Below are positions 55,033 to 63,918 of a stretch of 64,000 nucleotides of DNA, piece after piece. The position numbers and the translations under genes were made by a program. The stretch spans positions 1 through 64,000 of the forward strand of contig CAWAZD010000005.1 in the NCBI GenBank assembly GCA_963786395.1. The letters are read 5' to 3'. Under the pieces are notes generated by a model that worked only from the letters and a program-made list of their open reading frames with translations, did no database searches and was not told where the DNA came from. The stretch comes from Fen-1301 sp963786395. Lineage in GTDB: Bacteria; Bacteroidota; Ignavibacteria; Ignavibacteriales; Ignavibacteriaceae. Numbering within the stretch: position 1 is the stretch's first letter; each line of letters opens with the position of its first letter.

Positions 55033-56040
55033 ATGAAGAAAAAATTCTATACTATACCCGTATTTATTCCCGAATTGGCATGCCCCTTTCAATGCGTTTT
55101 CTGCGATCAAAAGAAAATCTCAGGAGACATTAATACGCCATCCGGCAATGAAGTTAATGTGATAATTGAATCTTACCTAAGGTCTTTCAAGATTAAGGAT
55201 GCGGTTATTAATATCGGATTCTTTGGGGGTAATTTTACTGGAGTTCCCCTAAACGAACAGGAAGTTTATTTAAAAATTGCCGAATCTTATCTTAAGAAAG
55301 GTGATGTGCACGGAATCCGTCTTTCTACACGTCCGGATTATATATCTCCGGATATTGTTGCATTACTAAAAAATTATTCTGTTTCTACTGTTGAATTGGG
55401 TGCCCAATCTTTTGATGAAGACGTCCTTAAGAAAAGTGGTAGGGGACATAAAGTCTCTGATATTACAAAATCATCCTCCCTGATAAAAAATGCCGGTATA
55501 AATCTTGGCCTTCAAATGATGATTGGACTGCCGGGTGATTCTCTTGAAAAATCCTTGTTTACTGCAAATGAAATTATCCGTGCCGGGGCAGATAATACAA
55601 GAATATATCCTACCGTAGTAATTAAAGGTACAAAACTTGAACAGCTTTACATTGAAGGAAAATACACACCACTTTCATTAAATGAAGCAATCATATGGAC
55701 TAAAAAAATATTTTCTCTTTTTATAAAAAATGGAATCAATGTAATTCGCGTTGGGCTTCATCCATCTGAAGGATTATTGAATGGACACGAATTGGCGGCA
55801 GGTCCTTTTCATGTCTCATTCAAAGAACTCGTATTAACTGATATCTGGAAGGATCTCCTTTTTGAACAATTGGATAACAATGATAAGAACGTATTAATAA
55901 AAACCGCCTCAGATCAATTAAACTATGCAATAGGTTATAAAGCATCCAATAAAAAAATGCTGGAATTAAGGTTCCACAAGGTTAAATATATTTCAGACCC
56001 ATCTCTTAAAGATTTTGAATTCAATGCTGTTTATAATTAA
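55033..56040 (+). CDS. Radical SAM protein, Elp3/YhcC-like, unknown substrate
   Basis: A 335-residue enzyme. The iron-sulfur motif is at the very N-terminus, CPFQCVFC (Cys17, Cys21, Cys24), after PVFIPELA. The SAM-binding GFFGGNFTG, LSTRPDYIS, ELGAQSFDEDVL and LQMMIGLPGDS segments are those of the Elp3/HemN-related branch, and IYPTVVIKGTKLEQLY is typical of it. The acetyltransferase domain of Elp3 is missing. The ATG at 55033 is used rather than the TTG before it. Its 3' end overlaps the next gene by 17 bases, so both products probably act together. The substrate is unknown. Confidence 0.78.
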   Translation: MKKKFYTIPVFIPELACPFQCVFCDQKKISGDINTPSGNEVNVIIESYLRSFKIKDAVINIGFFGGNFTGVPLNEQEVYLKIAESYLKKGDVHGIRLSTRPDYISPDIVALLKNYSVSTVELGAQSFDEDVLKKSGRGHKVSDITKSSSLIKNAGINLGLQMMIGLPGDSLEKSLFTANEIIRAGADNTRIYPTVVIKGTKLEQLYIEGKYTPLSLNEAIIWTKKIFSLFIKNGINVIRVGLHPSEGLLNGHELAAGPFHVSFKELVLTDIWKDLLFEQLDNNDKNVLIKTASDQLNYAIGYKASNKKMLELRFHKVKYISDPSLKDFEFNAVYN

Positions 56041-56713
56041 CAATAATATTCCTGCTGAAGCTAAAACTAATTTAAATCATTACGGTGAGTTACTTGAATT
56101 CTCAACTAATGGATTAACTTATCCCGCAGTCTCAAATCACCCGGATATATTTTTCTGCAAAGTTGATGACATGCTATTCTATTCCCCAAATACTCCCGGC
56201 GAATACATTAAAATATTAAATTCAAAGGGTATACGCCTCGTTAAAGGAGATATACCTGTCGGCCCTCTGTATCCTTATTCTGCATTGTACAATGCGGTTA
56301 TTACGGAGAAATATTTTATTCATAATCAGAAATTAACTGATTTAGTCCTGAAAAAAGCAGCAGGCAAAAGAAAAGTAATAAATGTTAAACAGGGTTACTG
56401 CCGATGCAGCCTTCTTCCATTATTAAATAATTGTTTTATTACTTCAGATGAAGGCATAAATAAAAAACTTGTTTCTGAAGGTCTCGATGTTCTATTAGTT
56501 AATCCGAACGGTATTATACTTCCGGGGAAAGAATATGGACTATTCGGAGGAACTTCAGGAGTTTCAAACAACCAAATATTTATTGTTGGAAATCTGAATT
56601 ATTATTCCGAAGGTAGTATAGTCCGGGGTTACCTCCAAAATCTTGGATATAATATTATTGAGTTGTACAATGGCCCCCTTTATGATTGTGGAAGTATTTT
56701 AATAATTGAATAA
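56024..56713 (+). CDS. GME-fold (amidinotransferase-like) protein, DUF6873-type
   Basis: About 229 residues, soluble, no signal peptide. The C-terminal block GGTSGVSNNQIFIVGNLNYY followed by IELYNGPLYDCGSILIIE recalls the guanidino-group-modifying (GME) fold, where a nucleophilic Cys sits close to the C-terminus, as in DDAH and arginine deiminase. A QGYCRCSLLPL segment in the middle is Cys-rich. I believe it belongs to the family catalogued as DUF6873, but that is from memory. The start ATG at 56024 lies inside the end of the radical SAM gene, so translation is coupled. Function is not known; a modification of an Arg or amide group is one possibility. Confidence 0.55.
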   Translation: MLFIINNNIPAEAKTNLNHYGELLEFSTNGLTYPAVSNHPDIFFCKVDDMLFYSPNTPGEYIKILNSKGIRLVKGDIPVGPLYPYSALYNAVITEKYFIHNQKLTDLVLKKAAGKRKVINVKQGYCRCSLLPLLNNCFITSDEGINKKLVSEGLDVLLVNPNGIILPGKEYGLFGGTSGVSNNQIFIVGNLNYYSEGSIVRGYLQNLGYNIIELYNGPLYDCGSILIIE

Positions 56714-56859
56714 TCTGGTTTTGAACTTGACCCCCTAATGGTTAATTTATAAACCATAAAGAATATAAATTTTCCCATAATCCGGCTTCTTACTGTTAAT
56801 AATTAAAAACACCCAACGGACAATTTTGTGAACTTACTTTAATTGAAGGAGTTAAATTT

Positions 56860-58251
56860 ATGTTTCCTAAAAACATTTATGTTGAAAGAAGAAAAAACCT
56901 TGCTAAGGAAATCGGTTCTGGCATTATCCTTTTACTCGGGAATGAAGAAAGCCCTATGAATTATACCGATAATACTTATAACTTCAGACAGGATAGTACC
57001 TTCCTCTATTACTTCGGATTGGATCGCGCTAATCTTGCCGCAATGATTGATATTGACGAAGAAGCTGAACTTGTTTTTGGTAATGAACTTTCTGTGGAAG
57101 AAATTGTCTGGATGGGCGTTCAGCAGACTATTACAGAGAAAGCAGAATCAGTTGGTATAGGTACTGTTATTCCAATCGATATCCTTCATGAATATCTTAC
57201 CGATGCTATTAGGCGAGGACGACAGATTCATATTATTCCACAATATAGAGCTGAAAATCTTATTAATCTCGGTAACCTTCTCGGAATTCGTACTTCTTAT
57301 ATTAATAAATATCTCTCTTCTAAATTGATTAAGGCAGTCATTAAACAGCGGATTATTAAATGTAAAGAGGAAATCGAAGAAATAGAAAAAGCTATCGGCG
57401 TTTCATATGAAATGTATATCGCAGCAATGAAATCAACTAAAGAAGGTATGTACGAAAGGGAAATAGCCGGACTTATTGAAGGTATTGCACTTGCTAAAGG
57501 AAATGGTCTGTCCTTCCCAACTATCTTTTCTATCCACGGGGAAATTCTTCATAACCATAGCCATGGTAACTTGATGAAAAATGGTCAACTAGTTGTGCTA
57601 GATTCGGGAGTCGAAACTGAACTCCATTATGCGAGCGATATTACAAGATCGTTCCCTGTCAGCGGTAAATTTACTGATGTACAAAAGGAAATTTACAATA
57701 TTGTTCTTGAAGCAAATTTAGCCGGAATAAATGCGGTTAAGCCGGGAATAAATTTCAGGGAAGTACATCTGCTTGCTGCAAGAATTATTGCTTCAGGATT
57801 AAAGGAACTAGGGTTCTTTAAAGGAGATGTCGATGAAATAGTTCATTCCGGAGCATATGCTCTCTTTTTCCCACACGGCCTTGGTCATCTTCTCGGTCTC
57901 GATGTTCACGATATGGAAAATTATGGGGAACATAATACTGGTTATGATGAATCAATTACAAGAAGTGAACTTTTCGGCTTGGGCTATCTCCGGTTTGCTA
58001 AAGAATTGAAACCGGGACATATAATGACTATCGAACCGGGCATCTATTTCATACCTGAATTAATTAACCAATGGGAAAAGGCAAATAAATTCACTAAGTA
58101 TATTAATTATGATAAGGCTAAAAGTTATATCGGTTTTGGAGGAATAAGGGTGGAAGATGATGTTTTGGTAACTGAAACCGGCTCACGTGTTCTCGGAAAA
58201 CCAATCCCTAAAACAATTAAAGAAATTGAAGCAATTATGTCTTCAAATTGA
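56860..58251 (+). CDS. pepP: Xaa-Pro aminopeptidase (aminopeptidase P, M24B)
   Basis: A 463-residue cytoplasmic enzyme that removes an N-terminal residue before proline. The N-terminal creatinase-like domain (NYTDNTYNFRQDSTFLYYFG) is followed by the pita-bread metallopeptidase domain with the five metal ligands in order: Asp in VVLDSGVETELHYASDITR (two Asp), His in PHGLGHLLGLDVHD, Glu in MTIEPGIYF and Glu in GGIRVEDDVLV. The HYASDITRSFP wording is diagnostic for aminopeptidase P. An AAGGAG site stands 10 bases before the ATG. It is a single gene, followed by an ATTCCCGC repeat and a terminator. Confidence 0.93.
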   Translation: MFPKNIYVERRKNLAKEIGSGIILLLGNEESPMNYTDNTYNFRQDSTFLYYFGLDRANLAAMIDIDEEAELVFGNELSVEEIVWMGVQQTITEKAESVGIGTVIPIDILHEYLTDAIRRGRQIHIIPQYRAENLINLGNLLGIRTSYINKYLSSKLIKAVIKQRIIKCKEEIEEIEKAIGVSYEMYIAAMKSTKEGMYEREIAGLIEGIALAKGNGLSFPTIFSIHGEILHNHSHGNLMKNGQLVVLDSGVETELHYASDITRSFPVSGKFTDVQKEIYNIVLEANLAGINAVKPGINFREVHLLAARIIASGLKELGFFKGDVDEIVHSGAYALFFPHGLGHLLGLDVHDMENYGEHNTGYDESITRSELFGLGYLRFAKELKPGHIMTIEPGIYFIPELINQWEKANKFTKYINYDKAKSYIGFGGIRVEDDVLVTETGSRVLGKPIPKTIKEIEAIMSSN

Positions 58252-58322
58252 AGTCGCTGAAGTAGTACTTATTCTGTTATTAATTATTATTGAGTTCACT
58301 CGAAAAAGCTATAAACTTGATT

Positions 58323-58369
58323 GTCATTCCCGCGAAGAGCCTGCCCCGACCTGTCGGGGCGGGAATCCA
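58323..58369. repeat. ATTCCCGC-type intergenic hairpin repeat
   Basis: GTCATTCCCGC (58323-58333) with GCGGGAATCCA (58359-58369) flanks an inner CCCCGAC/GTCGGGG stem (58344-58350, 58353-58359). The same outer words occur at 53335-53359. It is GC-rich in an AT-rich setting, a mark of a dispersed repeat. Confidence 0.65.
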
Positions 58370-58453
58370 TTCGTTTTTATAGGTTTCCTTAGTACATTGT
58401 TTATATAAATACCCCGTTTAGAATAGACTCATTATTATCTTGTAATTTCATAC

Positions 58454-58493
58454 AAAACTCAGATTATTTCTAACAGTCTAATCTGAGTTTTTT
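58454..58493. terminator. Bidirectional intrinsic terminator
   Basis: AAAACTCAGATTA (58454-58466) and TAATCTGAGTTTT (58479-58491) form a perfect 13-bp stem with a 12-base loop and T-rich sequence after it. It lies between the convergent pepP gene and the 606-residue protein gene. Confidence 0.82.
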
Positions 58494-58514
58494 AATTTAA
58501 GTCAATAACATTTA

Positions 58515-60335
58515 TTAATAAACTGCCGCAGTTTTTAATTCTTCCAATTGAGGATAAATAACTTGAAGTCTTTCCTTTTGTTTAAGTATAAAAGGAATTA
58601 TTGAACTAATGTTTTCACCCTCAAAAGGTATCTTTTCAGCAAAGGTAAGAATATAATCCATCCCATCAAGAAGATTATCTCTGAACGTAAGATCATACAT
58701 CCTTTCTGCTTCACTTTTTCCGGTTTTAGCTAATAGTTTTTCAAAGTAATCAATATAAAGCTCAACTTCCTGACAAAACATGTGCGGTCTTTCAGAAGAA
58801 ACTAAAGATTTTCCTCTTCCATAAATATGGTCTATCATTTCTATTAATGTATATTCGCGGTCAAACCATGCAATATTTGGTCCGGGGCATACAGCTTTTG
58901 GTGCTGACTCGCTTTTTATTATGTCAAGAGCCTTGAGAGCTCCGTTAGATAGATGTTCACATAAACATACTTTTATTGATAAAAAATCAATTGCTTTCTC
59001 CTTTTCAAGTTCGCTTGAATTTGAATCGGTTATTTCTTTGATTTTCTTTATTTGAAGATTATTTGAGGCAACGCATAGTGGCTCACCATCTTTTTGAGGA
59101 TATAGTTTTAAGAATCCCTTGGGACAAGGGGATCCTGGTTTAGAAGTCTCCGACTTATCTTTTGTCCATAATTCAGAACTCGTCATTTTAAGATTATTAA
59201 ATGGAATCCCAAGTGGGGAAGCATCACTTAAATATTGATCTGCCTTTTTTGATTTAATTAAAAGATCTAAGGTGTCTTTATCAACACAGGTTGCTTCAGG
59301 AACTAATAAAAATGGAGTGCCCCATCCCGTAATATCGCATCCGAATTCATGTTGCAATCTTCTTGCTTCTCCATTTATTCCTATCCCTCCCTGAACAGTG
59401 ATCAACGGCTGAAAATCAAGTGCTGATTCAGGATAATCCATTCCAGAGCTTTTATAAAAACTCAAAATAAGTGGTCGAAGTTGAGTTGTTAATTGATCTT
59501 TCTTTTCTTTGAATTCTTTTAATAACGATGGTAGCAACAGTCCTTGAGAAGCAAAAGCATGGCCCCCGCAATTTAATCCCGATTCAATTCTGAATTCGCT
59601 AACTTCCAGTCCTTTCGAAGCTAAAAATTTCCCCTGTATAAGTGCTGAACGGAAATCGCTGACTTTTATAATAATTCTCTTTTTAAGTTCTCCCGACCGG
59701 TCCCTGTAAAAATCGCTGAACTGTGAAATGTAACTGGAAAGACCTCGGTTAAAGCCTGCAGAAAATATAATTGATGAATTGAGGTCACTTTTAGCATAAC
59801 CACGCAATGCTGCTTTTGCATCACTGAATTCATCTCCTAGTTTTTCACCATTTGTTCCATAATTCTGTTTATCAACCTTGGACATAATGTTTACATCAAT
59901 TGATCCCGGCTGCATAAGTTTTGTGATTTTCTCTGCCAGATTCATTCGCTCTACAGTATCTTTCATCTGAATCATCTTCTTGTAAGACGTTTTTAATAGG
60001 CTGTTTTCTGGCAGCATCTCAAAGTATTTGGTTTTATCTGTTCCGGGTAAAAAAGGTTCTCGCTTTAAAGATTCAAATTTATTATGAACAATTTGATTTA
60101 CAAGGTTAAGATAAGCTGTTATTCTCTTCGCTCTGCTGTCTTCCTCTTTTCTATTGATCTCTGTGTAAGGGTAATTAAATTTTTCAGAATAATATTTTCT
60201 GACTTTTTCAATCAACACATCATCTACAATCGACATTACTGATGAAATGCCAAAATGTGCAACTCGTATTGGAGTGTCAATTGTGAACCCGAGCCCCATT
60301 ACCGGTATGTGGAATTTGTGAATTGAATCCTGCAT
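58515..60335 (-). CDS. Protein of unknown function, possibly FMN TIM-barrel-like
   Basis: A 606-residue soluble protein without signal or membrane segments. I do not recognise the family for certain. The beginning (HIPVMGLGFTIDTPIRVAHF, then GISSVMSIVDD) and the blocks GLNCGGHAFASQG (Cys256, His259), LITVQGGIGINGEARRL and DITGWGTPFLLVPEAT follow the order seen in nitronate-monooxygenase-like FMN barrels (start strand, GGH, GGI, GT.FL..E). The family comparison is inference only. A second half holds Cys pairs (GSPCPKGFL, GEPLCVAS, VCLCEHLSNGAL, AVCPGPNIAW) that could bind a metal or cluster. It is divergent from the response regulator at 60624 and shares its 288-base control region, so it may be that regulator's target. 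Confidence 0.5.
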   Translation of the reverse strand: MQDSIHKFHIPVMGLGFTIDTPIRVAHFGISSVMSIVDDVLIEKVRKYYSEKFNYPYTEINRKEEDSRAKRITAYLNLVNQIVHNKFESLKREPFLPGTDKTKYFEMLPENSLLKTSYKKMIQMKDTVERMNLAEKITKLMQPGSIDVNIMSKVDKQNYGTNGEKLGDEFSDAKAALRGYAKSDLNSSIIFSAGFNRGLSSYISQFSDFYRDRSGELKKRIIIKVSDFRSALIQGKFLASKGLEVSEFRIESGLNCGGHAFASQGLLLPSLLKEFKEKKDQLTTQLRPLILSFYKSSGMDYPESALDFQPLITVQGGIGINGEARRLQHEFGCDITGWGTPFLLVPEATCVDKDTLDLLIKSKKADQYLSDASPLGIPFNNLKMTSSELWTKDKSETSKPGSPCPKGFLKLYPQKDGEPLCVASNNLQIKKIKEITDSNSSELEKEKAIDFLSIKVCLCEHLSNGALKALDIIKSESAPKAVCPGPNIAWFDREYTLIEMIDHIYGRGKSLVSSERPHMFCQEVELYIDYFEKLLAKTGKSEAERMYDLTFRDNLLDGMDYILTFAEKIPFEGENISSIIPFILKQKERLQVIYPQLEELKTAAVY

Positions 60336-60595
60336 GTTTCTACTTTCCTAAATCAATTTTCCCGCCTGTTAAAAAAAATACTGAGGGAATTTATTGAAGA
60401 TTGATAAATCAATTAATATTGAGATAAAGTTAACCCTTTTGGTATCATTTTATGGCTGGAATAGTGTAAAACAAATGTAAAACCTTTAATAAATAATGAA
60501 TTACACCATTATTTCTCCTTTCCCTGACAAATTCAAATGATAAATAAAATTTGCAAAATAAACACCCAATTGTTATAATTAAATTCATCAATTAT

Positions 60596-60603
60596 TATAT
60601 TTG
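60596..60603 (+). promoter_or_regulatory. Possible -7 promoter element (TAnnTTTG)
   Basis: TATATTTG fits the Bacteroidota -7 consensus and ends 20 bases before the ATG of the response-regulator gene. A TTG lies about 23 bases upstream, slightly farther than usual. Tentative. Confidence 0.35.
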
Positions 60604-60623
60604 CCACTGATAACAGACTTTAA

Positions 60624-61325
60624 ATGAAGAAAATCGCAATCCTGGTTATAGAAGACAATCGCCTTCTAAGGGAAGGAATAACCAACATAATCGGGGAACA
60701 ATCAGATCTCAAGGTGTCCGCATCAATTAGTGATTGTGTAAAAGGGTTACAAAGTATCCGTGAATTGGAACCAAATGTAGTTCTGCTGGATCTTGGATTG
60801 CGGAATCAAAACAGCCTACAGTTAGTTAAACTAATAAAAAAAGAATTTGAAAACGTTAAAATAATAGTGATGGATCTGGTTCCTTCACAGGAAGATGTTT
60901 TGATTTTTGTGCAAGCGGGGGTCTCCGGTTTCATACTCAAGGATGCTAATGTTGAGGATTTCCTTAAAACTATAAGATCTGTTGCGGCAGGGACTAAAGT
61001 CCTTCCCCCGTTTTTAACAGAGACACTGTTTTCCCAGATTGTAATTAAAGCGGTTAAAGAATTAGATCATTCAAAAATCATAGAATCTGTAAGAATGACT
61101 AAGCGTGAAAAGCAGGTAATTGATTCAGTAGCTGATGGTTTAACTAACAAAGAAATTGCACAAAAACTCCATCTCTCAACATATACCGTTAAAAGCCATA
61201 TCCATAATATTCTGGAAAAACTGGCCCTGCATACCAGGGTTCAAATTGCAAAATATGCAAATGATTCTGAGAGTTATAATGCTTCAATTAAATCAATGTC
61301 CTTCATAAATGAAGGAGATGAATAG
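60624..61325 (+). CDS. NarL/FixJ-type response regulator with atypical receiver (paralogue 1)
   Basis: A 233-residue regulator: receiver (1-~120) and LuxR-type HTH (~165-225; MTKREKQVIDSVADGLTNKE, then IAQKLHLSTYTVKSHIHNIL). The acidic pocket (Glu10, Asp11), phosphorylation Asp56 (VLLDLGLRNQNS) and Lys106 (FILKD) are present. The Thr/Ser that relays phosphorylation, 22 residues before the Lys, is Asp84 (VMDLVP). The output may thus be locked or respond differently. It is closely similar to the regulator at 63238, with the radical SAM gene between them. No histidine kinase is adjacent. It diverges from the 606-residue protein gene. Confidence 0.87.
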   Translation: MKKIAILVIEDNRLLREGITNIIGEQSDLKVSASISDCVKGLQSIRELEPNVVLLDLGLRNQNSLQLVKLIKKEFENVKIIVMDLVPSQEDVLIFVQAGVSGFILKDANVEDFLKTIRSVAAGTKVLPPFLTETLFSQIVIKAVKELDHSKIIESVRMTKREKQVIDSVADGLTNKEIAQKLHLSTYTVKSHIHNILEKLALHTRVQIAKYANDSESYNASIKSMSFINEGDE

Positions 61326-61559
61326 ATCTTCCTTAACTAAATAGAATGCATTGTTCCAGATAGTTATTAATAAATAACTGTTCCCGCCTCGTTTTAGCTC
61401 TAAAGAATTAATCCCTTTTTCATCCTAAAGATCCATTTTTATTTCCTTTTGTTTTCTATACGTTATTGCATGTTACTAATTGAATTGTTTAATGGATAAT
61501 TCTCATTCCAATTCCTTTAAAAGAATTAGCTATAACAAATTTGAAAAACAGGAAATTTA

Positions 61560-63105
61560 ATGAGAACCAAACTTCAGGTCGGTATAATTGATCTGGTATC
61601 CAAAAAGCCCAATAACAAATTATTTGCCAGAATAATGAATGCAAATTTTGCAAGTATTATGCCCCAGATTGTAGGTGTTTGGTGTGAAGAACAGGGGCAC
61701 GATGTTACATATATTTGTTATACCGGTAAAGAAGATTTGATAAAAGAGCTGCCGGTAGATTCAGATATTGTATTTATTTGTGCTTTTACTGAAGCTGCTC
61801 AAACTGCTTATGCCTTAAGTAATCTCTTACGTTCGGTCGGTGCTGTAACTGTATTAGGAGGACCCCATGCAAGATGCTACCCACAGGACGCTGCAAAATA
61901 TTTTGATTATGTTACAGGATTTACGGATAAAAATATTATTTGTGAAATATTGCATGATTGTTCTCCCCATCGTCCCGAAGGTCTATATCTTGATGCACAA
62001 AAACAGCCCCTGTCTCTTCCGGGTGTAAGGGAAAGATGGAAATTTATTGAACCAACTCTGAAAAAAGCTCCATTAATAAAAATGGTTCCCATGTTGGGAA
62101 GTTTAGGTTGCCCTTACACTTGCAGTTTCTGTATTGATTCAACTGTAACTTACCAGCCCTTGGACTTTGAAGTTATGAAGGAAGATTTATCTTTTCTTTT
62201 AACAAAGTTCAAACGACCTCTTGTAGGTTGGCACGATCCGAATTTTGGAATCCGGTTTAACGAATACATGGACGCAATTGAAGAAGTTGTACCCGAAAAC
62301 AGCATAGATTTTATCGCAGAAAGTAGTTTGTCTCTACTCACCGAACCCCACGTAAAACGCCTAAAACGGAATGGGTTTGGTGCTATGCTGCCGGGTATTG
62401 AATCATGGTTTGATCTGGGTAATAAATCTAAAACAGGAAGCAGCACTGGAATGGATAAGGTTAAACTTATTGCCGATCAGGTCAATATGATTCTCCGATA
62501 TATTCCTTATGTGCAGACTAATTTTGTGCTGGGTCTTGATTCTGATGAGGGAGATGAACCATTCGAACTAACGAAAAAATTTGTGGATATGACCCCTGGA
62601 GCATTTCCGGGATATTCATCTGTTAACATCATTCGGACAAGCTGCGCCTCTTAATTTAGAGTATCAACAACAAAACCGGGTAATCCCGTTCCCTTTTCAT
62701 TTCCTTGATAATAATCATGCAATGAACCTTAAACCAAGAAATTATATTTGGAGTGATTTTTACTCGCATGTAATAAGCCTGGGTGAACATACGTTTTCGT
62801 GGAATGCAATTTTCCGGCGTATGGTAGCAACTAAAGCTTTTATTCCAAGATGGATGAATGTTGTGCGTGCAATTTCCGAAGAGGGATTTGGCAGAATTGC
62901 ATATCATAAAAAAATATTATTTAATCTCAATTCTGATCCTCAATTCAGGGCATATTTTGATCAGGAATCAACTGAACTCCCTCAATTCTATGTGAATATG
63001 ATTAAAAAAGATTTAGGTCCTTTATCACGCTGGCTCCCGGAAGATGCAATTTATCACGATCAGAATGCTTATCTGAAATCTATAGCTAAACGTATTGCAG
63101 TGTAA
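61560..63105 (+). CDS. B12-binding-domain radical SAM protein, one frameshift
   Basis: About 515 residues across one frame change. The N-terminal ~130 residues form a cobalamin-binding-like Rossmann fold (VGVWCEEQGHDVTYICY, then VLGGPHARCYPQDA) that lacks the DxHxxG His ligand, as in many class B members. The radical SAM domain has CPYTCSFC (Cys184, Cys188, Cys191) and GWHDPNFGI, AESSLSLL, MLPGIESW. The frame stops at 62652-62654 after RTSCAS; changing frame near 62633 gives GQAAPLNLEYQQQNRVIPFP, and the C-terminal domain runs to 63105. It sits between two paralogous regulators. Substrate unknown; such enzymes methylate or rearrange lipids, antibiotics and cofactors. Confidence 0.75.
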
Positions 63106-63237
63106 GAAAACTATTTTTTTATAAACTTAATTAGGAGAGAATATATTGATAATTATACGTCAATGAATTATGGAATTAGTTCCTTTTTCATCCCTTTGGT
63201 CTATTGAATACTCTTCCTTCCATTTATACTTTTCTTT

Positions 63238-63918
63238 ATGAAAAAAATCAAATTGTTAATAATTGAAGATAACAGGTTGCTGCGGGATGGAATTATTTCC
63301 ATGCTTAAGAACCAGCTGGATATAAAGATAATAGCATCTTCAGGAAATGAAAATTCTGTAAAAAAGATTCAACAAATAAAACCTGAAATAATTCTTTTAG
63401 ATCTTGGTCTACGAAATCAGAATAGTCTGACTATAGTAGAAATGGTAAAAAAAGATTTTCCGTTTGCAAAGGTGATAGTTATGGATCTTGCACCATTGCA
63501 GGGAGATATAAATCAATTTATTAAAGCCGGAGCAGCAGGTTTTATTTTAAAAGACGCCTCTTTCGAAGAATTTTTAATAACAATTCGTGCTGTTGCTCGG
63601 GGTACTAATGTATTACCGCCAGATTTAAATAACTCACTCTTTTCCCAAATTGTTGAGAATGCACTAAAGGGGGGAAAAGTAAAATTGAGTGACGCAATTA
63701 AAATGACACTCAGGGAAAGGGAAGTTATTGAATTGATAGGTGAGGGATTAAGTAATAAGGATATCGGTCAGAAAATGGATGTTTCAACCTTTACAGTCAA
63801 AAGCCATATCCATCACATAATGGAAAAACTTTTATTACATACCCGATTGGAAGTTGCAAACTATTCTTATTCATCGAAAACTGTTAAAAAAATCGTAAAT
63901 GACCTTTCAACGTCCTAA
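63238..63918 (+). CDS. NarL/FixJ-type response regulator with atypical receiver (paralogue 2)
   Basis: A 226-residue sister of the regulator at 60624, with the same layout: Glu10/Asp11, phosphorylation Asp55 inside the identical LLDLGLRNQNS block, Lys105 in FILKD, and a LuxR HTH (MTLREREVIELIGEGLSNKD, then VSTFTVKSHIHHIMEKL). Here too the Thr/Ser position is Asp (Asp83, VMDLAP). The similarity covers the whole length, so one is a duplicate of the other. The 81 bases after it to the window edge show no gene. The partner kinase and the target genes are unknown. Confidence 0.87.
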   Translation: MKKIKLLIIEDNRLLRDGIISMLKNQLDIKIIASSGNENSVKKIQQIKPEIILLDLGLRNQNSLTIVEMVKKDFPFAKVIVMDLAPLQGDINQFIKAGAAGFILKDASFEEFLITIRAVARGTNVLPPDLNNSLFSQIVENALKGGKVKLSDAIKMTLREREVIELIGEGLSNKDIGQKMDVSTFTVKSHIHHIMEKLLLHTRLEVANYSYSSKTVKKIVNDLSTS

